A DNA stretch of 64,000 bases from assembly GCF_000006565.2 (NCBI RefSeq), contig NC_031478.1, positions 5,914,212 to 5,978,211 of the forward strand, written 5' to 3'. Below, piece after piece: positions 12,683-24,200 of the stretch. The DNA comes from Toxoplasma gondii ME49. Lineage: Eukaryota; Apicomplexa; Conoidasida; Eucoccidiorida; Sarcocystidae. The notes under the pieces are model-generated. The model was not told where the DNA came from and made no database searches. It worked only from the letters and a program-made list of their open reading frames with translations. A program made the position numbers and the translations under genes. Within the stretch, counting starts at the first letter, position 1. The number at the start of each line of letters is the position of its first letter.

Positions 12683-13905
12683 AAAATCAAATACACGTAT
12701 ACACTTACACAGGTGTGTGCCTATATGTATACATATGTATGCGACTACACATACAAACATACATACCTACGTACATACAGATACGTATTCATGTGTGTAC
12801 ATGTTTATGAAGACATGTTGCCACGTGTATCGAGAGGTAAAGACCCTGTTCCACTCGTTTGTTGTTTCGCAGCCGGATTTTTTGCAGATTGTGAGAAGCG
12901 TTTTTTGCGAGAGAAGTTGTTTCGCTGACCCTCGGTTTTTCTGCTTGCAGGGATTATGGTCGTCATTGAGCAGAAATGGTCTCGTGCTGGTCACCTGTTT
13001 TTCCGAGTGCATGCAGCCAACGTCGGTGAGAAAAGCAATGCAGGTTTTTCGTTTGCTTTCGGTGGTTTTGGAAGATTTTTTCAACACACACACTCGGTTC
13101 CCAGTTTTCATTGGAAAGGGTCTTGCAGCTTTTCCTCCGCTCCTCAGTACAGATTTCATGGTCTGCGCCGCCTTCCCTCTCCCCCTTCGTCTGTTCCTAC
13201 CCTGCTGGCGTTCGTGCAATGACGCTGAGTCGACGACTCTGCATGTCGGACTTTCGCGTTCTCCGAAACTCATCTCGCTGCTCCCCTAATTTTCTTCTCC
13301 TGAACATATGCAGATGCATATGCATATATATGTATATATGTTTCGTGAGAAAGAGAATGGTGTAGACATATATGTTATCGATATTGGCGTGTATATATAT
13401 ATATATATATATATTTACCTGAAGGGAGAGAGGAGAGAATACTCTATCCGTCTATGAACATGCATACACGGTAAAACAATCTATATATGTATGTATATAT
13501 GCAGATAGAGATGAGAGAAAAGTGTAAGTCTATATATAACTCTATAAAGAACACACCTGAAGGGAGAGGACTGTTGAAATATATATATATAGATATATGT
13601 ATATGTCTGAACGCGTCTGTGTCGCTGAGCTTGTGTGTGAGGGTTCGTACTACGCGGGTGTGCATTGGCTTAGTTGTTTGCTGTGTCGCGTTTGGTTGGC
13701 CGGAATGTGGTGCAGGAGACAGCAGGGCCTTTCTCCTGCGACGCGATGGATCGTTCGTCGCACTCTCTGCAGACCACAAACCGAACGATCCGGACGAACG
13801 CCAGAGGATTGAATCTGCAGGCGGTCACGTTAAAAAAATGGGGAACGGCATTTGGCGCCTTGATGGATCTCTCGCCCTCTCTCGAGCTTTCGGGGACTTT
13901 GTAAG

Positions 13906-13938
<33 letters not shown>

Positions 13939-15874
13939 TATTGTAGATATATATATGTATATATATGTATTTATGTCTGTGATTTGCATTTAACTATACT
14001 GTTTGTGCTTATGTGTTTGCACTAAATATATATATATATATATATATGATTAGCGTACGGTAGGTTTGAATGGTGTCTGTGGTTTGTTTTTTGTTTGACG
14101 GCGTGTGTAGCTCGTTCCCCGTTTTCCTTTCGTCTGTCTAGGTGCTCCGGTGCCCAGTGTTTTCCTTTTCTTCTCACATCTCTCGACTTCGCTGTTTAGT
14201 GCCAGCCCTTGAACATCTGCACATTTCCTCTTGTGCATTTTTGCTCCTTGTTTGCTTTCTCTGATTCGTTCGTCTCGTCACTTGTCTCGTGTCTTTTCAG
14301 CGACTGAAACAAGAGCCGTCGCTGCCTGCAGACGCCCAGAGAGTCGTTGCCGTCCCCGATGTCGTCCAGACTTTTGCAGAGCCTGGAGACATTCTTTTTC
14401 TTGCATGCGATGGTAAGTGTTTTGAGAAGAAAGTCGCAGCACTTGCCTGTCGCTTCGTTTTTTTTGACTCCTCTCTCGTCAAATGTTTTGTGTGTCTCTG
14501 TTAACCGAGCCTTCTCTTTAATTCTCCTTCGTCCCCCTTTTTCCCCTGCTACTCCCTTGTTGGTTTTGTTCTCTTCACTTGTACCTTGTGTCTCTTTTGC
14601 GTTCTTCTCCTCTCCTTCACCTTTTGTCTCTCCTGTTTTTTTTCTTCTCTCTCTTCACAAGCTCGCGCAAGCGCAGGTGTCTTTACACCACACGTGGCTG
14701 GCATCTGTGTTTGTTCAGGCATGTTTGAGGCTCGGGGCATGACTTGGTCAGGTGTCGCCGCGCTTCTCAAAGAGAGTCTCGAAGAACTGCGGGGAGATCT
14801 GCCGAGGGTGGCCTACAAGCTCCTGGATTCAGCCTTCACCAGAGGTACGCATAACGTCGAGATGCTTCGTGGATTGGCAGACAGGCGTCGGTTTGTCGCC
14901 TTTTCTGTGCCAAAGTTCTCTCCAAAAGCCTTCGTCGCGACTCGACAGGAAAGATCCAAGGTCCAAACGCGTCAACCTGTTTCCCTTCTGTCTCGCCTCG
15001 CTCTGCACTTACGTCGACAGGTCGATCTGCGAAATCAAAATACGTTTTGTGGCACACTTCCAAAATTTCTAGTTCTCAAGTTTGTCTTCTCGTATCAGTC
15101 TCTCAAATAGATCTTTTTTCTGAGTCTTTCCAATGACGTCTGCTGAGGTTCTCCATCGCGTAGCACGTTTCTCCCTTTACGCTGCAAGTACATGTGGTTA
15201 TAGGACGCTATACATATATACATACATATATATATATATATATATGTATATTTCTATGAGACGTGGAGAGTCATGTGTTCATGTGTGTGTTTATCTGAAC
15301 CTTGAAAGGAGAGACAAGCGCCAAGATTCTACTTTACATATTTATGCGTATATAGATACCCAATATATATATATATACATATATATATGTACGTATTTAA
15401 ACAGAGGGAAAACAAATATGTGTGTGTATATGTGTGTGAGTGCGTATAAGTCTGAATGTGCGTTGATGCGTTTGTGTATTCCGATTTGTTTTTTCAGGCT
15501 CTCGCGATAACATTAGTTTGATTATTACGCGTCTCGACGAGGTCTGGTCGCCAGCGTCGACCATCAGTAGATTTGACTACGATGCGTTGGGTAGGCTTTT
15601 TTTCGGACGCACCTGATTGAAGTTTCTGGTCGATCTTCTTCTGCATTTTCTCGTGTTCTTTACTGTTTTCGTTTCCCTTCGCCGATTCAAGAGGAGAAGG
15701 GGCTTTGTGAGAGAAGCCGCGTCTCCGCGCTCGGAAGGCTGGTGAGGAAACCGCAGAGATGAGACGCTCGATTTGTGAAACTGAATTGCTTTGACGCCGA
15801 ACATGTTCCGAGGTCCAGGTGTCAACAGAGCCGTGGTGGCTTCCACCATCCAGTGGTGCAAGAAACGAGTTTAA
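8212..15874 (+). CDS. PP2C-family Ser/Thr phosphatase with signal anchor and long N-terminal extension
   Basis: Metal-dependent protein phosphatase (PPM/PP2C). Exons: 8212-9924, 10413-10499, 11259-11379, 12179-12283, 12951-13025, 13716-13900, 14301-14412, 14719-14844, 15498-15590 and a tentative last exon 15819-15874. All joins keep phase (about 890 aa). Exon 1 starts at the first in-frame ATG and has a hydrophobic run at residues 31-45 ([15 protein letters not shown]), suggesting entry to the secretory pathway, followed by about 520 charged, disordered residues. Catalytic motifs come in order: [93 protein letters not shown] and [13 protein letters not shown]. Metal-binding Asp residues are present in DGH, CDG and SRDN. 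The Asp usual after DGxW is Glu here (DGMFE). Start codon, C-terminus and target organelle are uncertain; the PP2C assignment is firm. Confidence 0.88.
9925..10412 (+). other. PP2C intron 1 with long purine-rich tract
   Basis: The intron has donor CCAG|GTATGA and acceptor GGTCTCAG. Between about 10051 and 10260 the + strand is almost all G and A, in short gaga/ggag units. Apart from the PP2C exons around it, no coding potential was found. Confidence 0.5.
12476..12489 (+). repeat. Poly-G tract in PP2C intron 4
   Basis: Fourteen consecutive G residues lie in intron 4, with a second run of nine G at 12296-12304, just after the GTAAGG donor. Confidence 0.8.
12648..12680. repeat. (TA)n microsatellite, PP2C intron 4
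   Basis: A near-perfect TA dinucleotide run of about 33 bp, followed by degenerate tatacata/acatacat units to about 12830. Confidence 0.9.
13392..13414. repeat. (TA)n microsatellite, PP2C intron 5
   Basis: A TA run of about 23 bp inside the intron between 13025 and 13716. Shorter tatata patches surround it at about 13315-13340 and 13480-13500. Confidence 0.9.
13906..13933. repeat. (TA)n microsatellite directly after the exon 6 donor of PP2C
   Basis: The donor GTAAGT at 13901 runs straight into a TA tract of about 28 bp, so the microsatellite begins 5 nt inside the intron. Confidence 0.9.
14025..14048. repeat. (TA)n microsatellite, PP2C intron 6
   Basis: A second TA run of about 24 bp in the same intron as the one at 13906. 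Confidence 0.9.
15212..15250. repeat. (TA)n-rich microsatellite, PP2C intron 8
   Basis: Mixed TA/CATA run of about 39 bp. A second tract of the same kind lies at 15363-15390 in the same intron. Confidence 0.85.
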
Positions 15875-16225
15875 GATGTCTCACTCTCCTCGTTTAGGGA
15901 TGAAGCTGAGGATGGCGAATCAGCGCCTGAAAGAGAGCTTCGGTAATGTCTTGTGGAGAAAGGAATCAAGGCATGCATGGTGTTCTTCTTCAGTCCCAGG
16001 ATTCTGGAAACTGTGCACAGACCATCGAACGCGGATTCGAAAGAACACTCAGGATTTATCGTTTCATGCCGGAATGAGCAGCTGTGTGTGTGTATGACAA
16101 GAGGAGCGTCTTATACCGGCTTTCTTCGCCTTCTTTTAGGCGACGAAGCGACGTCGCGGGCTGCTCCGCAGATGCGAGGGCGCTCAGGATCGACATGCTA
16201 GGAGGACTCTCCTCTTTTGAAACAG

Positions 16226-17235
16226 GACGATTATGAGCTTCATCTGGGGCGTGTCTACGCAGAGAGCCGGAGTCCAGCTGCGGAGATCTCGAGAGTCTTT
16301 GCTCGCTGGGTTGAGGCTCTTGTGCGCGTTTCGTGTGGCGCCCGAGCGGTGCCTTTCGGTTCCCCGCCGTACACTTCGTTCTGTGCGGTCGCATGCAGGG
16401 CAGACGAGGCGAAAAAGGATATTTGAAATGTGGACCAGGAGGTGTCGCTTTTCTGGGCAGCTGCCAAAGATTCGTTAAGCGTTTTGTTCAGCGATATCGT
16501 GTCGAAGTCGCACCTAGAGCACTCGGATCAAAACTCCAAAGAACTGTTTTCTCTGCTTTCCAATGCAGGCAAAGTGACAGTGGAGCCCGCGATAGTGAAC
16601 GGGGAGAGAGTGGATCTTCGAGCTGTGGACGGCGCTGCAGTGCATCCTGAAGGCGAACCTGTGCAGGTGACTTTGTTTTAGAGACATATGAGTCCTGGAA
16701 ACTCGCCGCTGTGCTCTACCGAGTAGCGAGAGCGTGCATCTAGGAGATGAACTGTTTGTGTGTCGTTAGAGACACTGATCGACGTCACTGTCTTTCGAAG
16801 CGCGACCGCCACCAGGTCGGGCCTGAAGTCGGGAAGTGGAAGGCGTCGTGAGCGCCAAGAAGTCGAGGCAAAGGTATTGCAGGCAAATCGAAGAACAGGA
16901 GGTGCAGGTATGCAGAGACAGACACTCCTGTACACTTGGCAACATTTCATTGGTGGCGTGTCAAGATGCGTCCAGTTTTTTCATATTTTTCAGGTGTCTG
17001 TGCTTCCTGGAGCTCGAAGAGAATGGGGTGGGGGTTCGGAGAGACACAGGGGCTGAAGGGAGGTCGGGGGAAGAGAAAGAAGCAGGAAAAATCTGGCTTG
17101 GGCGCCAGTAGGCTGTCCTCAGTGTGTGCCGCTCCTGAAAGGACAGTCTCCGTCCTACAGTTTCTTGGTGTACAGGAGAAAACGTTTTGGAAACAATCGC
17201 TGAGTTCGGTTTCCACAGGCGGCGTACGCAGGTGA
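16226..17235 (+). CDS. Possible downstream coding exons (PP2C C-terminal extension or small separate gene)
   Basis: Open segments here have protein-like composition but no recognised domain. Segment 1 (16226 on) follows an ACAG acceptor and reads DDYELHLGRVYAESRSP, then ISRVFARWVEAL. Segment 2 (about 16440-16666) reads EVSLFWAAAKDSLSVLFSDI and ends with donor CAG|GTGACT. Segment 3 (about 16772-16917) reads LIDVTVFRSATATRSG and is basic; it ends with GCAG|GTATGC. Segment 4 begins after a strong TTTTTCAG acceptor at about 16993 and runs to TGA at 17235. The link from segment 1 to 2 needs a weak donor (GTGCGC or GTGCCT), and there is no convincing phase-matched link back to the phosphatase exon 15498-15590. 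These could be C-terminal exons of the phosphatase, exons of a small unknown gene, or chance open frames. Confidence 0.25.
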
Positions 17236-20200
17236 TCAGCAGTGTTTGTTCCCACGAAATGGGTGTACGTGTCAAGGCGTTTAAGTTGTTTTTCTGCAAT
17301 TCCATTTTCTTGTGGAGTGGGGCAAAAGGCAACACGAAGTGGTAACTCGGCGCCGCCTTTGAGGCACTTCACGCACGGTTTTACGGTGGAGTTTCCCGCG
17401 TTGAACGTTCGGAAGAGGAACATGCCACAACGGCGTCTGTACGACAGAATGAATGCAAGGAAGCGTTACGAGGGGTGACAGTGTCAACCTGCTCGTCCCC
17501 GTACCCCGGTGCCTGTCGTCTGTCGAAAGGGCAGCAAAGTGCAGACTGGAGTCTCCGAGAGCTGAACGAAGAGAGGTGAACGGCTGAGGGTTGGGTGTGG
17601 CGGTTGCAAAAGGCGAAAAAAGCTCAATTGATGATGTGAAGCCCTCCCGGGAGGCCATGCCACCCCCCCGACAAGTGCCTTCGGGCGCTTCGTTGGGTGT
17701 ACGTACACCGCAGGGAAATTCTTCAGGCAGTGCCCGGAGGCGGAAAAGGCGTTGTTTCAAATGAAGCGGAAGTGGATTTCGTGGAGACGGAGTTTTCTCG
17801 AAAGGCACCTGGGAACACGCCTGACTTCTCCATTTTGCGCCCTAGACAAAGTTCAATAGGTGACATGCGTTGGCTTTGAAAGATTGGGCTCCCTCTTGCA
17901 CAGACACAAGTTGGGCCACGGCCATCAGTAGGGCACGCGCAGGAGGAAAATGTCGAAGAAACGTTTTGTGGTTCCGCGATGCTGCGGCAGTTCTGTCGGC
18001 TTTCTGCCGGATGGGAATGCGGTGTGAGGGCGGCGGCATGTCCATCTCCAAGTGCACGGACGACCAGTCGTAACCGTACAAGAAGAGCAGTTTCATGGTC
18101 TGCCCTTGGTTTGTTCGTCTGTCTGCTTTACGAGGTGCAAGAGAAGTGCTTCGCTGTTCGGTCTCGAGAACGCCGCGTTGTGTGTGGCAAGACTCGTCGG
18201 GCAGTGTGTCACGCATTTTTCTCTCGACCGCTTTCTTGAATCTGAAACTGTGTGCTGTCCTATGTCGGGAGAGACTGAGACGTTTGGCTGTGTTTTTTAT
18301 CCGTCATCTGCGCTTTCGTGCGACAGAGTTGTTTTCCGTGCCTGGCGTTCAAGGTAAAACACACAGCAGAGGGGAGTCTGCGTAGATCGTTTAGCAGTGC
18401 TCTGTGCAGCGCTCATGGGTAGCGAGAGTGGTGGGGAAAGACCTCTTAGATGCTTTTCCAGAAAGAGATAGGGTTTTTAGACGGTTCGGACTCTTCTTTT
18501 GTGCGGAGAAGTGCGACTCACGCTTCCGGGCGTCCACGGTGGTCCTTCTCCCGACCTAGGAATCTATGGCTCTGCCGCTGCGTGCGGAAATCTAAATGTT
18601 CTTTGTGCGATACGCTGTCAAGGAACGAACGGGAGGAAGATCCAGTGGCAATCGTCGGTGTTCTGCTTCGAGTTGAAGCAAGGATTCGGGTCTGCTTCCC
18701 TTCTTGTTCGAAAGTGTGTCAATATTCATGTGGAGGAAACGAAGGAGCTTCTCTCCGCCGTTGTGCTTTTGCGCAATCAACGCGAGACCCTTTTTCAGCG
18801 CTTTCTATGTTTCGTGACCTCCCACGGTCACGTTTTGCTTTGGCGATAAGCGCATTGTTGCAGGATCACCCAAAGTGATCCCTGTCTTTCCGAAAAACGG
18901 AAACAGGTGCTTTCTCGTTCTTCAGAGCCCTCAGCACAACTGAGGAACACAGTGATACATACGGAGGGTACACAGCTGCGCAGGCGAAAAAAGGATATGG
19001 TACGCACGGGGTAGATACACAGGTCTATGAAAAGGGTTGTTTTGGTGGCGTTCGGTGACCTGGGGCATCCATGCATCAACTGATTTAAACTCATTCTTCC
19101 GAAGGGCGAAGTGAGTCGCGTAGCACAAGCGAACGCGACTTGCGTCGGCGTCAAACGGCAGGGAGGCCTTTTGTGAAGTGGAGGTATTACGTGTTATCTA
19201 GAGAGTATATCTGTTCAAATAGACCGCGACTTAGAACGGTAGTAGTCAAACCGAAGAAACAAATCATAGTGCCTGGGATCCTGAACGTGACTCCAATGAC
19301 GGGAGACGGACACCAAGTTCTGTATCTTTGCTGGTTGTTGTACATCACGCTGGAGTGCTGGAGACAGGTGAACATCGTGGAATTCACAAATTTCCCACGG
19401 CAACAAAGCTGCTCCACATCGGTTCGCTTTTTCGCGTCATAGACGGGGGCTGAAGACAGTGTGTCCTCAGAATTCTGACTTCATGTAGTCTGGGCGTAAC
19501 TCCGCCAGAGGAAACAAAGCACTTGCTCGTCTCTCTTCTGAGGCTTCGTTCTTTCTGGAGCCCTCGATGTGAACGTCAATAATGGCGTTTCAAAGAAAAA
19601 TATATATTTGAGTCACAACAGCAAGTGTGCACGCTGAACGCCGGCAATACGTCCACAGGGGCACCCGATCTCCCATGACCAAGTGAGACTCCCGGAGCTG
19701 TCTTATCCGTCTACTCGCTTGATGCGTATTGGTGTTTTAGTCATTTCAGTAGCATTACGTTATTATTTTCTGCGCAGTCTTCAATCGAACGTTGTTTTCT
19801 GTCTTGTAATTAGGGGAAATAGAACTCGAAATCTTAAAAAGTCTACAGTTGTGGTTTCAGTGAAAACACAACGTCGAGTGGTTCTCTAAGCGGTAACTGC
19901 AGGAAACATCTTTTCACAGAGGACGCGGTGTGTTGTGTGCAGAAGATAGCTGGTGTGGATTCACCTTGATGTGGAATATTGAAATGCAACATTTTTAGTT
20001 CTCGAGCATCAGCGATGGCGTCTGGAGGGATGAGCGACTTCGATGTGGAACTTTTTCGGTGGGAAATGGGGGAGGGCATGCATAAGTAGATCTCTGAAGC
20101 TGTGTGCGTCGAACGGGTATTCCGTATTTACCTGAGTGTTCCTAAACAGACGTTGTCGATCTGTGGAGATGATGTTGTGTGCCTCGAGAAAGCTAGTGTC

Positions 20201-21214
20201 TTGAGCCCCAGACGCTGTAGACGCTTCGGCCTGGGACTCGTATCTCGCATCGTTCCCAGATCTCTACAGAGAGACCTCTTTGATGCTGCGTGCAACAGCG
20301 ACTTTCAGGCTAGCGCGTGTTTTGCCCCCATTCAAACAAGCCCATACGCCTTTGTCGCTGCAGTTAAGAAGGCAATCACGGTGTGGAGACTGATTGCCGA
20401 GCGTGGGACGCAAAAGGCTCGACATGCACTGTCGACAGCTCTGCACATCCCAGTTGAGCGCCAGTCTTCACGGAAAAGAAAACGCAATAACGCGGAAAAG
20501 CACGCCAGACGAAGCAAACAAGGCAAAGGAAACGACCTGTCGTAGGTGTCGCCAGAGATCTTAACCTTCTGGATGTGACGTGACGTAGATACGTGTTTGG
20601 GGATTGAGAGTTTCTCGTTTTCTGGCGAGTCTAGACTTCGAGTCGAGCCGCTGATTTAGACCTTAAAGGTCCTTGTTTACCGGATCCAAGGTCTCTTGTG
20701 CTTTTCACGACCATCGTGTTAAATGCTCAAGCAAACTCGTTTCCAGCGAAACTTGGAAGGACCAAGATGTGCACATAAAGCTTACTCCTTTCCTTATGTT
20801 TCGGCGTCCGTCCAGGTGTTGATGTTTCGAGCAACAACGCCCGTCTACCGCAGACCAGTATGTCAGCGTCAATTTCGCCTTTCTGTACCATGCGACTTTT
20901 TGGATGTAATCAAATCCGGCTCGCCAGTGACTCAGACTTCACCTCTGGTTCTCTGTGCCTCGCTGCCCGCATTCTGGTGACAACAAGCTTTGGCCAGAAA
21001 CGTACCTCTTTCTCTCCGTTCGTTTCTTTTTATTCACCGCCTCCACATTTCTCGTTCCTCCCTCGTCCTTTCGCTTCTGTCGCTGCACTGTTTTTGCCAG
21101 ATTTCCTCGATTTTCCCCTCGGTATCCCCTCGTTTCTTCCAGACTTTTCTTCACACCCAACTGGTCACCTGTGAACCCTTGGTGTGAGGAGAGTTATGTT
21201 TCTCGTGGAGTCTG
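17236..21214. other. 4-kb intergenic region between convergent PP2C and kinase genes
   Basis: Both flanking genes point into this block, so it should hold two 3' UTRs. One open frame (20102-20545, +) ends in a very basic tail (RQSSRKRKRNNAEKHARR), but its first codon is GTG and it has no clear acceptor. No other coding evidence was found. Confidence 0.4.
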
Positions 21215-24200
21215 TCACTGGGGATTTCGCTGCGCGCCGCTTCCACAGCTACTGCCTGTCCCACTGGTTTCGCCTGAGGGAGCATTTCCAGAACTAGAGT
21301 GAGGTCCGTTTCCTCCCGCTGTCGTGGAACCCGAGTACGAGGACGTCGAGACCCCGACAACGTGTTGGGCGGCCGCGAGCTCTGCATGCAGGCGAATGAG
21401 GAACGCCTCGAGCTTTTCGAAGCTCCATCTGTCGCTGGGCAAGAACGCCAAGGTGTGTCTGAGCATGGTTTTCAGATACCCGCGCCAGGGCTCTGCCGCA
21501 AAGACGCCCTGAGAGGGCAGAAGAACGTCGGGGTGCAAATTCTTGCGGCCGAGCAAAACGTTTGGGCTGTCTGTACACCCCCACTCACACAGGGCGTCCA
21601 GCGCAGCGACTTCGTCCCGATTGACGACTTGCAGAAGATTTGGGCCGCCAAACAACTGGCCGATGACCAACCCCGTGCTGAACACGACGCTGCTTTCACT
21701 CAGCAAAACTTCCCAGTAGCTGCTCGCTGCTTTCGAGCCCCCCTCCCCGCTTTTTCCGCTTCCCTCAGAGGCCCCGGAGTCTTTCTTGCCTTTTGCGCGA
21801 CGCGCCTCCTCCTCCTTCCCAGCGTCCTGCGAACCCGCAGGTGCAGAACTCATGCACATCTGCTTCAGAAATCCGTTCCGGATCCACGACTGCCAGCGAC
21901 AGTCGAGGCGCTGCTTCTTCGCCGTCAGCATCTCCTCCGGGGTAATCTTCTGGCCGTACCACACTTTGCGGAATGCAGAACTCTTGCTCCCCGCCGCCAG
22001 CAAAAACACAAGAATCGCGCACTCTGGCGAACAGTAACCCTGCAACGAGAGAAAGGGAGCAAGCGGAAAGAATGAACTCTTACCGTTTCGGAGTCTGGAT
22101 ATCGTGCAACGGTTCAGGTATCTCTTTCGACGTACATCTGGCATACGTATGCATGCTGTGTGAGTGAGTGAGTGAATCTTTCTTCCTCTTATCAGCGCGA
22201 GTGTCCCGGTACTCTTTGTTTTATCTCATCCGCGGCGGCACTTAGGTCTCGACTTAGTCTGGCGCGAGGCCGAGACTGGAAAGTTCTGGACAGTCGCCTT
22301 TCGTTTCGTTTCTTGCTCTCCAGAAGTTCGACTTCTCGATGTGTGGAAGCCCAAACAGTGTAGGCAACTGAGAAAACATCCACGTACTAGGAAACCTTTA
22401 GAGAACGACTTTTTCGGGTCCACGGAAAGCGTGCTGAACACAGAAAACTGAGTGCATCTGTCAGAATTCATCTTTCAACGCAAATGCTCTGTTTCGATTC
22501 TCCGTCTCGCTTGGGCTGAGTACTCTTTTTCATAAGAGTCGTTGCCAGTAAAGTGGTTGCCGTTCAGTCTCTCGCTTCTCTTCGAGTCCTATCCCCTGAT
22601 CTCCAAAGTTCTCCCCAACTGTCTCATAAAGAATCGCCTCCGCATTCGAGCTGCCTACCTTCGTGCAAATGATGTAGGACGGAGACACACCAGGCTGATG
22701 CCGCGTCGGGAACGAAAAGTTTGGTCCTGGGAGAGCGTCTCCAAGGTCGATGATGACGCACCGGAGACAGTGGAGTTGCTGTGTAGATACACTCCGCGTA
22801 AGCTCCACCAGGACATTCCCCGGCTTCGTGTCCCAGTTAATGATGGGTTTTTCAAGTGCAGCGGGCGACGCGAGAAGTGCCTGCGCGCGGACCAGCTTGA
22901 TGGCGATCTCGACGGCGAGGAGTGCTGCACTCTTTTTTGTAGGCACGCGCATCTGCTGGAGAATCTGCGTCAGAGAACGTCCTTCGATTCTCTCCATACT
23001 CACGCCCAAAACGCGAGTGCCGTCTTTCTTCACACCGCGGCTTGTCCAGAGATATCGCGGGATGGGCAATAGAGGCAGCTGGACGCCTGGAGAGGCAGAA
23101 AACGGGCCTCCCGAGCTCCTCCCTCCTCCGCCGGCCTGGGGCACAGGGGCAGTGCCGTGGTTCGACAGCATGCGGTCCAGCTGCTGTACGTACACCTCGG
23201 GATGGTGGAGCGGCTGGGGCTGTTGCTGAAGCTGCAGGAGCAGAAGACGTTGCTGGGCCGTCAGGCGGGAACTGTTCGGTCCTTGGGCGGCAGCCGCTGC
23301 TCGCGACCGCCACAGCTGGAGACAGAGACTTCTCAGCTGCTTTCCCTCCTGAAGCACAGAGTGCGTCTTGTACTTGAGCTTTGACGCGTCGCAGCCGTCG
23401 ATTTCGAGGAGCTTGATCGCAAATCGTTTCCCGAGTCCGACAATCGATGTGTGCAGCTTCGCTAGAGTCGAGGCGTCCTCCACAATTGCTTCTTCTTCCT
23501 CCGCTGCTGCTGAACTGTTGGACTTCTTTCCAATCGCCTCGCCCTTCTGAGTCTGCGACGAGCCCGCGCTCCCTTCTCCAGCGTTCTCTTTGGCGAGCGC
23601 GGCTGCTGCGGCAGCAGCTGCGTGCACCTCTGATGGCACTACGCCGACGGCCTCGCCTTCCCAGACGTCGAATTGGCAGTGGCACTTGGCACTCAGTTTC
23701 CGGTGCAGACGCACTAGCAATCCGCCGAACTGGATGTCGTAGTTTTCTGTTTCCTGATCTCCTGCATGCGTCGCACTCGAGCCTCGCTGAAGCAACTGGC
23801 CTTCTTCGGCGCTCTGCGCGATCGCTGTGGCGCCGCTGCGCAGATGGCTCTCCTGGGCCGGCTGCAGAGGCGCAGCCAACTCGTGAAGACCCGAAAGATG
23901 GGAAGAGATCTTCTGTGTGTGGGCGAGTCCTCTGGCTCTGCTGCCTTCACGACTGCATGCGAAGCCTCCCTCTGGAGGAGCCTGCGCCGTGCAGGAGCCA
24001 GCCTGGCGACTGCTGCTGCGACTCCGTCGAAAAGGGAAAACTTTGCTACCGTTCACTTTCTGGAGGTGGTAAGCTGGAGACAGAGGCTTTCCTTCTTCTC
24101 CGGTCTCCTCCCCTCCCCTGGGTCCCGAGGCTACGCGGTGGGCGCCGCCGAAGTGTCGCCGAAAGATACCAACTTTTCTCCCAGAGTAGGACCCGAGGGC

